In this document: positions 9,986 to 22,029 of the stretch, piece by piece
Position numbering within the stretch: position 1 is the stretch's first letter
Layout: each line of letters begins with the position of its first letter
Source of the DNA: Aralia elata
Lineage: Eukaryota > Streptophyta > Magnoliopsida > Apiales > Araliaceae
NCBI GenBank assembly: GCA_034770075.1
Contig: JAVJAP010000214.1
Coordinates: forward strand, 1,426,001 to 1,490,000
Direction of reading: 5' to 3'
DNA length: 64,000 nucleotides
Position numbers and translations under genes: made by a program
Notes under the pieces: generated by a model
Databases searched by the model: none
What the model was told of the DNA's origin: nothing
The model's input: only the letters and a program-made list of their open reading frames with translations

Positions 9986-11522
9986 CTACACTTGTAAATA
10001 GAAAACATATCTTATTGATAATTCTTGCGAAGCCTCCCCACATGCCATGTATTCTTTATTTTTGATTATACCCTCCATAGTCTGAAGTCGATACGTTCCC
10101 GGCTTTGACACCTCGATGACTTCATACAGTCCCTCCTTGTTAAGCATAAGTTTTTCCGTATTCTGAGGAGTAGAAGCATCGGCCTCCCGAAGCACCAAAT
10201 CTCCAACCTCAAACCTTCGTTGTTTAACATTCCTATTGTCATGCCAAGCTATTCGTCGTTGGTAAACAATTAACCTTATCATCGCTGAATCCCAAACTTC
10301 ATCCAATAAATCTAGGTTTAACTCATGACTTTCGTCAATGTATAACTCCTTAAATTGGCTAACCCGAAGGGAAGGAGACCCAATTTTCACTGGAATAAGG
10401 GCATCGGTACCATATGTCAGCCGAAAAGGAGAATCCCCTGTGGTGGTCCGAGGTGTAGTTCGGTAAGACCACAAGACATTGCATAATTCTTCCTGCCATC
10501 GGCCTTTAGCTTTGTGTAATCTCCTCTTGATGCCATTCAATATGGTTCTCAACCTGACCATTAGACTGAGGTCGGGCTACCGAGCTCGTACGATGTTAGA
10601 TGCCTAGATCTTTTAAGAACTGATCTAACTTGGCTCCCACAAATTGAGCCCGTTATCCGATACCATAGCCACGGGAATACCAAGCCAAAACACCACCGAC
10701 TCCTAGAAAACTTGCATACAATCCTTCTCAGTGAACGTCCGAAGAGGTTTGGCTTCCACCCACTTGGTCATGTAATCAATCGCGATAATCACAAATGCTA
10801 GTTGACCTTTCGCCTTTGGGAGGGGACCTAAGATATTAATTTCCCATACTGCGAATAGGATTGGGGACAAAACCGATGATAACTCCTCCGGAGGCTGGTG
10901 CGGAATAGGGCTATTAAGTTGACACTTGTCACATTTTTTCACGTAATCTTTCGCCTCTTGAAACATGGTTGGCCAGTAGTACCCTTGCCTTATCAACTTA
11001 TATGCCAACACCTTGGCCCCCATATGATCTCTGCATATCCCTTCATGTACTTTCCGAAGAACATAAGATGCCTCCGAAGGCACCATACACTTTAACAAAG
11101 GGGAAGAATAAGCCCGTTTGTAAAGATCTTCGTCAATTAAACAAAAATATGAACTCCTATGTTTTACCTTTTTCACAAATATCCGATCCGAAGGCAACTT
11201 TCCCTCACTGAGGTAATCTAAATAGGGGGTTAGCCAATAATCTGACCTCTCTATCACCATGACCCCCTATTTTTAAATGTTTGGGACGTCCAGAATCTTT
11301 GAGTACACCGACCCACCGAATAAGCTTACGTCTGTCGTGGCTAATTTTGACAAGGCTTTAACCACAACATTATTCTCCCGGTCCACTCCTTGGAAAGAGT
11401 AAGAATTAATATAATATAGCTGACTCTTAACTTTACTTAAATATTTGGTCATTTGTGCCCCCGAGCCTTATACTCCCCTACTATTTGCTTAACAACTAAT
11501 TGTGAATCACTAAACTGGGAGC
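9986..11522 (-). pseudogene. Tat-lineage gypsy pol remnant: RNase H end and integrase
   Basis: From high to low coordinate: RNase H end (FSDSQLVVKQIVGEYKARGA, about 11511-11450, later ALSKLATTDVSLFGGS), then integrase with an HHCC zinc finger (HEGICRDH...KKCDKCQ) in 11260-10703. The core WEINILGPLPKAKGQ carries N where the first catalytic Asp is usual (codon near 10835). The second Asp motif VSDNG lies in the damaged stretch 10700-10562. The C-terminal part (10561-9986) has WSYRTTPRTTTGDSPFRLTYG and FEVGDLVLREAD. Several stops and frame changes lie between the pieces. Upstream pol is cut at 11522 by the gag-only element's LTR. Domain style fits the Tat lineage. Confidence 0.85.
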
Positions 11523-12876
11523 TGTCATTTACACTCCAAAATTAAACCTTACTATTACTCTACTAACACCAAAAATCAGTATAGCGACAAGCAAGGATCA
11601 ATCCCACAGAGAGTGAATTTATTTTTGTTTATTCTATTATTTTCTAAATCAAAATACTACTAAATATAAATTGGGGGGTTTTGAGTTTGATTATAACTAA
11701 CTAATAAAAACAAAAATTAAAATGATTTGAATTACTAATGAATTAAAGCTTCAGTTCTTCAGTTCAGTTTTACCCTTTCACAATAATGAAACAATTAAGT
11801 ATATCAGTATTTATCTTTCAATGAAACTAATAGTCCTAGATAACAATAAGCTCTGCTATCCAAAATTTCCCTTAAATTATCACTCAATGAAACAAGCTCT
11901 TCCCAAGATTCTAACCATCATACAACTTAAAACAAGCTCTCTAGATTTAATATAATAGCAGCATTAAGAACTAGGAAATTAGACTATTCTAAGCAACAAT
12001 CACACAAGCTCGGATTGTTTAACCTTTCTTCTGATAACTATATCAATACTCAAAAGCTTGACCACAATCATGTATTACTAATTGCTACTTGTGATTAGGA
12101 ACAATATCAATTACACGTAATACTATTCCTTAATCTAGCAGATGATATTAGTTAACCAATTCAATTCCGCAGAAACGAAATCAATTAAACCAAATAACAT
12201 TCAATCAATTAAAACAGATTATCAAGAATGAATTTCATATAAGAAGGAATAAATAATGCATAACTCAATTAAATAATTAATTATAAATAAGGTTCAACAT
12301 CCCTTACAACTGAAAATAAAGAACTTAGCTCGACATGCTTTCAATCTTACTCAAAAACTATGGTTTGTAATTGTAGAAGAAGAAGTATTTAAAACTTGAC
12401 TAGGAATATCTATTTATACTCTTAGAACAAAGTCCTAAAGCCCTTAGAAATAACAATCCAAATTGGAGTAGAATTAAAATAAAATAACAAAGCTTTTAAA
12501 AATTGTTGATCCCAACCTAGCGCTGTCGCGCCAGGATTCCTTTTGTAGCCAGCACTGTCGCGCCATCCATCCAGAGATTCTGTAATTTCGCTTCAGCGCT
12601 GCCGCGCCACTTTTTGTACTAGGACCGGCACTGCCAAGCCATACTTCTAGAGTTTCTTCGCGTGCTTTGAGCCTGGCGCTGTCGCGCCACTTCCCTTAGC
12701 AATTCCAGCGCTGCCGCGTCGGACCTCCTTCAAGTGACGATTTTGAATCCTTTTCCCCTTTTAGCTCTAATTCTTCCTGAAATCAATAAATACCTTAATA
12801 AACTCATATACACATAAAACATGTAATAAAACCAAACATAAAGGAATCAAAATAATAGGATATTATGCACTCATCA
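11523..12876 (-). mobile_element. 3' LTR of gag-only gypsy derivative
   Basis: On the minus strand it starts TGATGAGTGCATAATATCC at 12876, directly after the purine tract AAGTGTGGGGGAATT (12877-12891), and ends ...GTGTAAATGACA at 11523; 1354 bp. It inserted into the RNase H region of the Tat pol remnant. It holds a GC-rich motif array at 12515-12725, unlike the AT-rich rest. The target duplication cannot be checked because the other LTR is outside the window or lost. Confidence 0.8.
12515..12725. repeat. GC-rich palindromic motif array in LTR
   Basis: About six copies of a short motif, CAGCGCTG(T/C)CGCGCCA and variants, are spaced roughly 30-60 bases apart in an otherwise AT-rich LTR. The core contains AGCGCT and GGCGCG(A)CAGCGC half-palindromes. 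A very similar array occurs in the unrelated LARD LTR at 16737-16865. Confidence 0.75.
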
Positions 12877-14103
12877 AATTCCCCCACACTTAATTTTTAC
12901 ACGTCCTCGTGTAAACCAAAACAAATGTGACATTAACTTCATCTGAGATTCATTTAACTAAACTTTCAAAAGGTTCCAACTCAATTCCAATCCATGAGTA
13001 TCAATACTAATTAATAGAAATTTGGTCAACACTTTATCAATCAATGTATCACAACAACTTTATCCTTCACCATTAAACTTTTCTAAATAAAATTTTATCC
13101 TCATAAGTATCTTTCCTATGATCTACACACATACTCAACTCAGTTATCATGGAACAACAGTCGTGCACACTGAATCAAAATTCAGAACATATTTTCTCTG
13201 CGTTTTTTTTTCTTTTTCACCAGAACCATCAAATTCACTTTCTTTTTCAGGTGAATGCATTTTATGCTCCATTTCACCTTTCTCATTCTTTCCCAAGTGA
13301 CTGCATTTTATACTCCATCTCACTTATCTGCTAACCAACGAGTGCGTTTTATGCTCTTTCTCGCTGCATGTGTTTATGGGTGAGTACGTTTTACGCTCCA
13401 TCACAACCCACCACATATTTCTCCTTTGCACTTTATTTTTTTTTTCAATTTTTTTCAAACTTCCTTATGTCCTTCTTTTCTCATGGTCTTGCAAACAACA
13501 TAAGCAGTTAAATAGTCCTAAATACTGAAATCAGTGCACATAGACAACTTCATAAATAACTCAACCAAATAAGCATATTTCTCATATTCAATAACTCATG
13601 CAATACAAATTATATCTAAATCAGTTACTATAGATCGTGACTTAGTTATCATCATTCATTAACTAATTCGGCATCAAACAAATTCTACCAATCAGAATCA
13701 ATTTTCATTCCATAGTCAAAACCTTTAAAAGCTTAGCCAAACAAAATCATAGAGACAAAAAAAAATTTAAAAGCAATTTTTTTTCAAGTTTTCCACAAGC
13801 ACATCAGACTACCCTAAACCTAAACTAACAACCTAAACCCCTCCCCCACACTCAAACCTTACATTGTCCCCAATGTAAGAAAATTATGCAAAAAAGAAGC
13901 ACCTAAATAAAATTCAACTTCAAAATAAAAGGGATCAAAATTCAAATCTGAAATCTTGGGTTGCCTCCTAAGCAACGTATTTGTTTTATTGTCATTGGCT
14001 TGACCTCAATCTCCTCAATCTATGTAATTGGACTTGTGTACGTCAAGTGAACTGGTACTAGTTTCAATTCCAAATTAGGAGCATCCTTCATATTTCGATT
14101 CTG
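12877..14103 (-). other. Untranslated 3' internal region of gag-only element
   Basis: Between the gag end and the purine tract there is no protease, reverse transcriptase, RNase H or integrase. Near 13990-14080 (minus strand) a short pol-linker remnant reads KDAPNLELKLVPVHLTY, followed at once by sequence with the GGAGGCAACCCAAG word I associate with the region after pol in related gypsy elements. This fits loss of pol between those points. At 13250-13411 four degenerate quasi-palindromic units repeat. Confidence 0.6.
13250..13411. repeat. Four degenerate quasi-palindromic repeats
   Basis: Units near 13250-13278, 13295-13325, 13339-13363 and 13378-13411 share the pattern GTGA.TGC.TTTTATGCTCCAT.TCAC with complementary ends, so each could fold as a small hairpin. 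The spacing is irregular. Confidence 0.55.
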
Positions 14104-15206
14104 CTACATTGCTGCCCTCAAATCCTCCTTTTGTATTTGTTCACAAGTTCCCTGCACTTTAGAGTCAATAATATTAGTAGCAAAAACAGACTTATCCTTA
14201 CCAGGATACCTCATAGCCTCAAAATAATTGAATTGGGTCTTTTTTGTACTAATCTCATCATCCATATCCTCATTGTAAAAATCTGTAGAAGATATCAGTT
14301 CATTCACCTCCACCTCTTGCTCCTCCTCATCAAATTCAATGTTGGCTTTGGAGACTACATTGTCACACATAACACTGCTGCCTGTTCCTAAAGTAAGCAC
14401 TAACTCATCTTACTGCCTTACCTCTGCACCACTTCTCAAAGTAATTACACTTACATTCTCAATAGTTTGAGAAGGTAACCTCCTTGAGCCTTGAGATTCC
14501 AACCTCTCTACTGTGGTTGCAAGCTGACCTACTTGGTTCCTCAGATCTAGAATATAAGTTCTTGTCTCCTGCTGGAACTGTTGTGTCTGATTCATGAACT
14601 GTTGTGTTTGACTCATGAATGCTTTGAACATATCCTCCATAGATGTTCCAGAATTAGCAGGCACTGCTTGTCTAGGTTGATACTGTTGTTGAGCCGGCTG
14701 AAAACCTTGCTGCCTAGGTGGGAAAACACCTTGCGCTGGTGCCCTATTTCCTCCATAACTGAAATTGGGATGATCCCTCCATCCGGAATTGTATGTGTTT
14801 GAGTAGGGATCATACTTCCTCTGAGGTTGTGCCTGATAATTTCCCACTACATTGACTTGTTGCACAGCCTCATCCTCTTGCAATGTTGGGCATGCATCTG
14901 TGTTGTGACCTGTCATTAAGCATATCCCATAAGCGTTTGCAACTGGCACGTTCCCTGCAACCATTTGTCTAACCACAACAGTTAAATCAAAAATCTTTTG
15001 CTCAATATTACTTGCGTTTACCTCATTTATCCTTTTCGATGCATGATCATTCCTAGTTCCATATTGTTGGGAGTTAACTGCCATATTTGCAATCAAGTTC
15101 CTTGTAGCCTCCGGAGTCTTATCAACTAGTGCTCCTCCACTAGCGGCATCGATCATACTCTTATCCGTTGGCAACAATCGCTCATAGAAGTATTGGATCA
15201 TGTGTT
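14104..15206 (-). pseudogene. Gypsy gag (Athila/Tat-type) C-terminal part, interrupted
   Basis: Minus-strand frame from 15206 opens with HMIQYFYERLLPTDKSMIDA, ASGGALVDKTPEATRNLIAN, typical of plant gypsy gag of the Athila/Tat group. A zinc-knuckle remnant YGICLMTGHNTDACP follows, in which the first Cys appears to be Tyr. Then comes a Gln/Pro-rich stretch (QPAQQQYQPRQAVPAN), a Gln-rich helix (SQTQQFMNQTQQFQQETRT) and the end motif ITLRSGAEVRQ. A TAA at 14410-14412 breaks the frame, which continues in phase to 14104 with an acidic linker (DEEEQEVEVNELISS). The N-terminal half is missing because the LARD inserted at 15207. No pol follows. Confidence 0.82.
15202..15206. repeat. Presumed left target-site duplication of the LARD
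   Basis: The five bases GTGTT immediately precede the LARD terminus TGTAACGACC at 15207. The right copy would lie beyond the window, so this is unverified. Confidence 0.35.
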
Positions 15207-18200
15207 TGTAACGACCCTAAAATTCATACAATACAACTCTCGACTTCGGTCGTTATCAATACATCTTCATTCTGACTTTACATCATTAATCGATGTTAAA
15301 ATTAATAAAATGCGGAAAATTTTTAAACTTTTTCTGTCTTCTTTCTTTGTTTTCCTTGAATCAAAACCTTTATCATTAATGTATTCTAGAATCATATTTA
15401 TTCTATGATTCACTTCATCAGAGTTATTATAAAATAAAATTTACTTCCAGGTTCAATACCCTTAATACATCGGATAAAAATTAAATTTAACAACTCAACA
15501 TCTCTTAAATATCATACATTATCAAATACATCATCTGGAACCTTAATCATGGTTCGAAAGTATTAGTTTAAGCTAAAATATCTAATCTTCATGCATTACA
15601 TCTGATTCATGCCATTCAATCAGCACATAACGTTACCTTGAATCCTTAACCTGCAAGAATGAGCTCGACAGCTCAGCAAAATCTAACAGTTTTCATACAT
15701 CACGTAGCACATAAACAACATATTCATCGTATACATCATAAACATCTGACTAAACATATCATATATATTGTACATTATATATCAAGTAAAGATTGAGTTC
15801 CTTACTCAATCAGCATAGTCATATATTGACTTTCGCAATTCATGTTACAATATAGGCAATTCCACATGCTCTTTGTAGTATAGATTACATTAAATCAAAC
15901 ATCAAGTTCATATAACAAATAGGAACTGAAAGACTTGTTTGGCTCGTAGATTACCAATTACCATAAATAGCTTATAATTATCTGCACCTCACGTATCCTA
16001 CACAATATATAATCGTGTACATCATTTATTAGTCACATAGGAATGTTTAGTAATTGTTTTTGTTAACTCTACTTTACAATCCACAACCCTCGTTTTTAAT
16101 CGATGCACAACGTTCAATTAAGTTTGATTGTGTGAACTTCACCTTACACCTCATTACTATTCTTCTTAGGCGACACTTGACGTTCATTCAAGTGTTTAAG
16201 ACTTATCATGACTCTATAATATAAATCTAACATTCAATAAAATTTAGTATAGTTGACTGAAACAACTTTATCTTATTACCCTTCATACTTTGCTTTGTTT
16301 AACACTTAACATCTAGTTAAGTCTTAAGCTTCAGCATTACATCAAATTAGATGTATTACATTTGTTGACATAAATTAAATAACCATCCATCTTAGGTTCC
16401 TTTAGGATCCTTTATAATTATCACTCAACATTTAGTTAAGTAATTAAAGTTTACATTCACATTGCATTATATGTATCTTAGACTTATTCAATTTAATTAG
16501 GAAACTTACCTAGCATAAAAAGCTTAACACTTAATCAATATTACCATACCTCACGAACAACAAGCTTAAGTCTTTTATAACTTACTAAAGCACAACTTTT
16601 AAATCATCACTTGCGCGATTACAACATGTTTTTAAGTCTTATAACATGATTTACATTTCATTACAATCATTCATTAGGGTTATATAGGCATTCCTAGAAT
16701 CATACAATTAAAATCTCATTTCTGGGCAAAACTGGCTACTGGCGCTGCGGCGCCGCATTTACACTAAGGACCGGTGTTGCGGCGTTGGGTCACAAATTTT
16801 CGGGTCGGGCATGGGTCGGTGCTGCGGCGCCACGTTTACTCTTGGAACCGGCGCTGCGGCACCGTTCGTCAGAATTCGATTCTGAAGTTCGCGAACTGCA
16901 CAGAATCAACCAAAAAATTCCCAATTTCTTCACCCAAACAGCAAATTGACTAAACCAAGATGTTATAAACTTCATAAAACTAAAACCCAACTTGTATACA
17001 GCGATCCTAACAACATAAACAACTTTAACAATCAATTTAGAGACTCAAAAATCAATGTTCATGCTAGTTTTTTCATATTTCACTACTTTTAGCGTAATCA
17101 ACCACTACAGATTCGTTATTCAACCAATTTGATCTGTTTAACTTCCGTTGTTTTCGTATTTCAACGTATTAACAATATCCATCGTCAATTTCAGATTCTA
17201 TACACGAATTAACCATTAATTTTGACTCCAAAATAAGCTATAATATACATATACCAACCAAAACTCAATTCCTTCTTGTTTAACATGATTACATGGATTT
17301 GATTACTAGAAACTCAATTATAAACCACATAGAACCAATTATATATACCCAAGAACATATATAACAGATTCTTCTACTAATTTATCATCAAAACCTATTA
17401 TAGAGAACTAGTTTTAGAAAAATAAGAACTATAAACTTTAGAATTTACCTTTGATCCTTCTAAGCTTAGTTACACAACTAGGGGGGGGGCTTGATTATCC
17501 TCCTTCCTCCTTCTTTGATTTCTCAGAGCTTTTTCCCTCCAATTTTACAGAGAACTCTATTCTCTCTCGATTCTTTCTTTCTCTCTTTTTCTCTATTTTC
17601 TTAGACTTAGGAGTAATAGATGTAAGCCAAATAAACGAAGATTACGCGGGTTATCAGTTACCAATTAAAAAGTGTCATTAGTTTAAAATACAAAGGGTCA
17701 CTATGCCTTGTTTGGCAAACCCCAAAATAATCCTTAACCCATTTTCATTTATTTCATTATTCCTTTATATTATATGATACAATGTCACACCCTAATTAAT
17801 TATATTCCAATATTTTAAATTGAATTAACTTAAACTCAATTCTTTAAGGAATAAAATTAATCTTATCAATATTACCACACTTAAATAAATTATTTCATGA
17901 CCATTCTCATCCAATATTTGTTTTATTCCACAAAAATCCCAATTAAATATTTATTTTATTTAATAAATATTTTACCATTTATAAAATTCACAATCGCATT
18001 ACATTAACGTATTACATTTATATGTAACACATTACTTTCTCGTTTTATTAAAATAATTATATATTTACATTAATTCACTATTTTAATTAAGTGAATTACT
18101 CTCATTATTTACGAAATTTAATTCTTAACAATTTCATTGCTAATAAGGCATAATAATCAAATTATATTATTTCATAATATAATTTTCAACTTAATAATAT

Positions 18201-18458
18201 TCAGTTAGCTTCCTTTTCGTAACAATTTCATTTACTCTTTTAAATGGTTTAATTAACTATTAAACCTCATTTCTCAATATATAAATATATTTTTTTCTTC
18301 TATATTCACACTTAATCTCTTCACACCAAATCACATATTTCAAAATATATAACATATAAATATATATATATATATAGTCAAATCTGACACCTCTCATAAT
18401 AAGAATTTCTTTATATTAAATTCTTATTTAATAACTACCGAAAATTCGGGTTGTCACA
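15207..18458 (-). mobile_element. LARD LTR, left (intact) copy
   Basis: A 3252-bp LTR, TGTAACGACC...GGTTGTCACA in plus orientation. It lies next to the purine tract (minus strand AAGGAGGGAAGGA, 18459-18471), so it is the 3' LTR of a minus-strand element. It aligns with the dispersed segments 21264-22029, 36073-36196, 43619-45679 and 49909-50134 and shows the uninterrupted sequence at the sites where those are split (near 15955, 16075 and 18255). It has no coding capacity. Confidence 0.9.
16737..16865. repeat. GC-rich palindromic motif array in LARD LTR
   Basis: Four copies of a GGCGCTGCGGCGCC-like motif, spaced about 25-55 bases apart, each preceded by ACCGG or similar. The other LTR copy at 44172-44290 carries the same array with several CG positions changed to CA or TG and a small deletion. 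The style matches the array at 12515-12725 in a different element. Confidence 0.75.
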
Positions 18459-21263
18459 TCCTTCCCTCCTTATAAGGATTTCGTCCTCGGAATCACTAAA
18501 ACCCTCCTTACTCGGTTTTCGTTAAACCTCTTCATCTCTTTCACAATTAATCGTTGACCAACCCATTTTCTCAATAAATTCTTGTAGGTTTTACTTCATA
18601 ATATTTATTTGAACTCGATACTATTCCGAGTATTACATATTCTTTAACCCATTCACTATCTCTTTCTAAGGATCATCGCCATAGGCTCAATTCATAAACA
18701 CTCGGGATATTACATTCACCTCTTCTTCTAAGAATTTCGTCCTCGAAATTTTAACTTACTAGTCTTCGTTCATTCGATATATTAAGATAAACTTTATATT
18801 AACCTTTATTCATTTATTAGGTTCCATGATTAAATTTCTTCTCCAAGGATCTTTCCAAGATCATTATATTCTTCACACCTTTATCTCTAAGTGATCACAT
18901 TATCCTTGTTAACTTCACCTCCCTTCTATTTTCAAAATTTCATTTCTTACTTGCTCAATTTACTCATCACTACTTAACGCATTCTACAACTTACTTCTTT
19001 CTAAGGAATATCCTTCTTACCACATTCACCTTTCAACATAATAAGAATCTTCCACAATTGATCAATAATTGGGAAGCGATATGAAGAACTCAGGAACTTT
19101 CAATATTATGCTGAGGAGTCGTAAAGACTTGAACCTTGTCCTAGGTTAACATGTATTTCTACAGTAACCTTTAATAGTCATAAGACTATGAACAAACCAT
19201 CATCGTACGCCAGGTGATCAGCCTTTTGTACTCTACGTCGTGCACAACATATTAACGCATCAGCGTAGTCCCCCATTACAGGGTTGGTTCACCTCAGACT
19301 TAGTACAAAATTCCGCACCAGGGCAATCTGGTTTGGCACAAATTCGCAAGAACGCTTGAATTTCATAAATATCTTTTAGTATTCGTCTAGCCGAATCAAA
19401 TAGCTTAGACTTTTAGCAATAATTCGAACATCAATCAAAATATTTTTGGCCAACTCAATTGGCATATGTTTTCATAGTTTAAAAGAAAACCAAAATTCTT
19501 TTATGACATCATGATATCGTACCGTCTTAATAGTACGTTGAGGATTCCGTCATTTTATGACTTTGTCACACCACATTATATCATAGTGGGTTGACGATCC
19601 TACGATCACATCCAACACTAGGTTAATTTGCATTGATGACTCCATCGTTCAAAATACATTTTGATAATTTCAAATCATTTTTGTCTAGATGAAACAATTA
19701 GTATAGACATATGAATAATAGGACTTTTAAAAACTTATTAGTTCAATAATCTGATCCAATATTTTTTTTTGAAAACACAACAATGCGAATATCAGCACGA
19801 TGTCAATAAATTTTGAAATCTAGCATAGCTAGAAGATTTCGAATATCCAATTTTCTCCATTAACTTCAATCTTTTCTCCATTGCTTATCATTATCAATCT
19901 TCAGCACCATCCATGCTCACTATACCAAAAAAATTTTGTTCTACAAATCTCCTATACCTAATATAGTTCATCAAACTTACCACACATTATGAGTTCAGGA
20001 ACTTGCCATAATAATGAGTTTAGGAATTTGTCCTAGCAGTACGTTATCCAAGAACCAATCAGGGACTGTCCATATGCTTAGGGGTTCAAAAACATGTATA
20101 CGATTATGAGTCACGAACTTACCATAAGTATGAGTTTTAGGAACTCGCACTTAATCTTAATATTATCTATCTATCAAATATAAATATGAGAAAAGAATCA
20201 CCTTCTTACCATATGTATATCGATAGCGTGACACCAATATTTAATGATTATCCAATGTGATAAACTAAGTGCAAGCACAAAACCTTTGCCCATACAAAGG
20301 TTTGTACAACTCAGTCATCACATGAGTCCTCCATTGAAATGCCCCCTAACTCTATCTTGCTCTTAACTTGCTCTTTGTTTGATACGAATTTCTCGTATTA
20401 CATCATCCATAACTCCTCGTGAGTTTATCTCGTACTATATCATATTACATTCTCTTTATAACATCAAGATATAACTATTCAATCATTACAAACCATCTGG
20501 CTTTTACAACTTTAAAAGATCACGTCGTGATCTTATTCTATAATCATCTCCCTTATGATTCTTTTCTTATCTCATGATTTTTTTGTTTTACGATCTTCTT
20601 ATCTTTCTCTTTCATCATGTTATATTATGATTTCATTTATGCTTTTAATCTTATAGACTTTGTCTATTCATCATTATTCGTCATCTTGATTATTGGAGTT
20701 AGGTAACTTTTGATTCTTATCTTTATATCTCTTCAAAATTTTTCTTTGAATCTTCTTGTTTATATATCAATTCTTCCTTTAAGAATCTCTAACTTCATTC
20801 ATATTGCTCAATATTTTATTCGAGTTAACTTCTCGTCATTCTCATCTTCTTCTTATAACATCTCTAGGACTTAACTCATCCTATACATCTATATATGTGA
20901 AAAGAATCACTTTTTCATCATACGTATCCATAATTCTATACTCGGTACACATCGAGTCTTAACAGTGTTCAATATAGTATGTTGAGTGGTTTCCCACAAA
21001 CAACTAACAACAAACTAGTTTCCCGTCTCGTCTACACTGTCTTTTACATCGAGTTAGATCGGTTGCTAGTTCGTATTAACATCCGCTCTTTGAAGGAATC
21101 GTTTAGCCCAGATACCATACATTAACCATTAAAGAGTACAATTGTACCATAATTATACTTAACTTATTATTCTCATTTTATTTTTTTTTATTTATTCCTC
21201 ACTACAGTCATAGCCTAAAGTACTCTTACCTAAGGTGTATAACCTATCAGCTCTGATACCAAC
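18459..21263 (-). mobile_element. LARD internal region, non-coding
   Basis: 2.8 kb between the two LTRs. At its left end the minus strand shows a polypurine tract (18459-18471) preceded by GAGGACGAAATCCTTATA, the usual end of gypsy pol 3' sequence. At its right end, 21249-21263, the minus strand reads GTTGGTATCAGAGCT, a tRNA-iMet-type primer binding site. No ORF above 60 codons and no retroviral motif was found in between. The combination of long LTRs, PBS and PPT without genes defines a LARD-like non-autonomous element, probably moved by a related gypsy element. Confidence 0.8.
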
Positions 21264-22029
21264 TGTAACGACCCCAAAATTCATACAATACAACCCTCGA
21301 CTTCGGTCGTTATCAATACATCTTCATTCTGACTTTACATCATTAATCGATGTTAAAATTAATAAAATGCAAAAAAAAATTTAAACTTTTTCTGTCTTCT
21401 TTCTTTGTTTTCCCTGAATCAAAACCTTTATCATTATTGTATTCTAGAATCATATTTATTCTATGATTCATTTCATCAGAGTTATTATAAAAGAAAATTT
21501 ACTTCCAGGTTCAATACCCTTAATACATCGAATAAAAATTAAATTTAACAACTCAACATCTCTTAAATATCATACATTATCAAATACATCATCTAGAACC
21601 TTAATCATGGTTCAAAAACATTAGTTTAAGCTAAAACATCTAATCTTCATGCATTCCATCTAATTCATGCCATTCAATCATCACATAACGTTACCTTGAA
21701 TCCTTAACCTGCAAAAATAGTTATTTGCAAGAATGAGCTCGACAACTCAGTAAAATCTAACAGTTTTCATGCATCACGTAGCACATAAACAACATTCTCA
21801 TCGTATACATCATAAACATCTGACTAAACATATCATACATATTGTACATCACATATCAAGTAAAAATTGAGTTCCTTACTCAATCAGCATAGTCATATAT
21901 TGACTTTCGTAATTCATGTTATAATATAGGCAATTCCACATGCTCTTTGTAGTATATATTACATTAAATCAAACATCAAGTTCATATAACAAATATGAAC
22001 TGAAAGACTTGTCTGGCTCGTAGATTATC
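21264..22029 (-). mobile_element. LARD LTR, right copy, segment 1
   Basis: Starts TGTAACGACCCC after the primer binding site and aligns with 15207-15958 with scattered substitutions and a small insertion near 21712. It is interrupted at 22030 by the Tekay element, with TTATC (22025-22029) as the left target copy. Confidence 0.9.
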
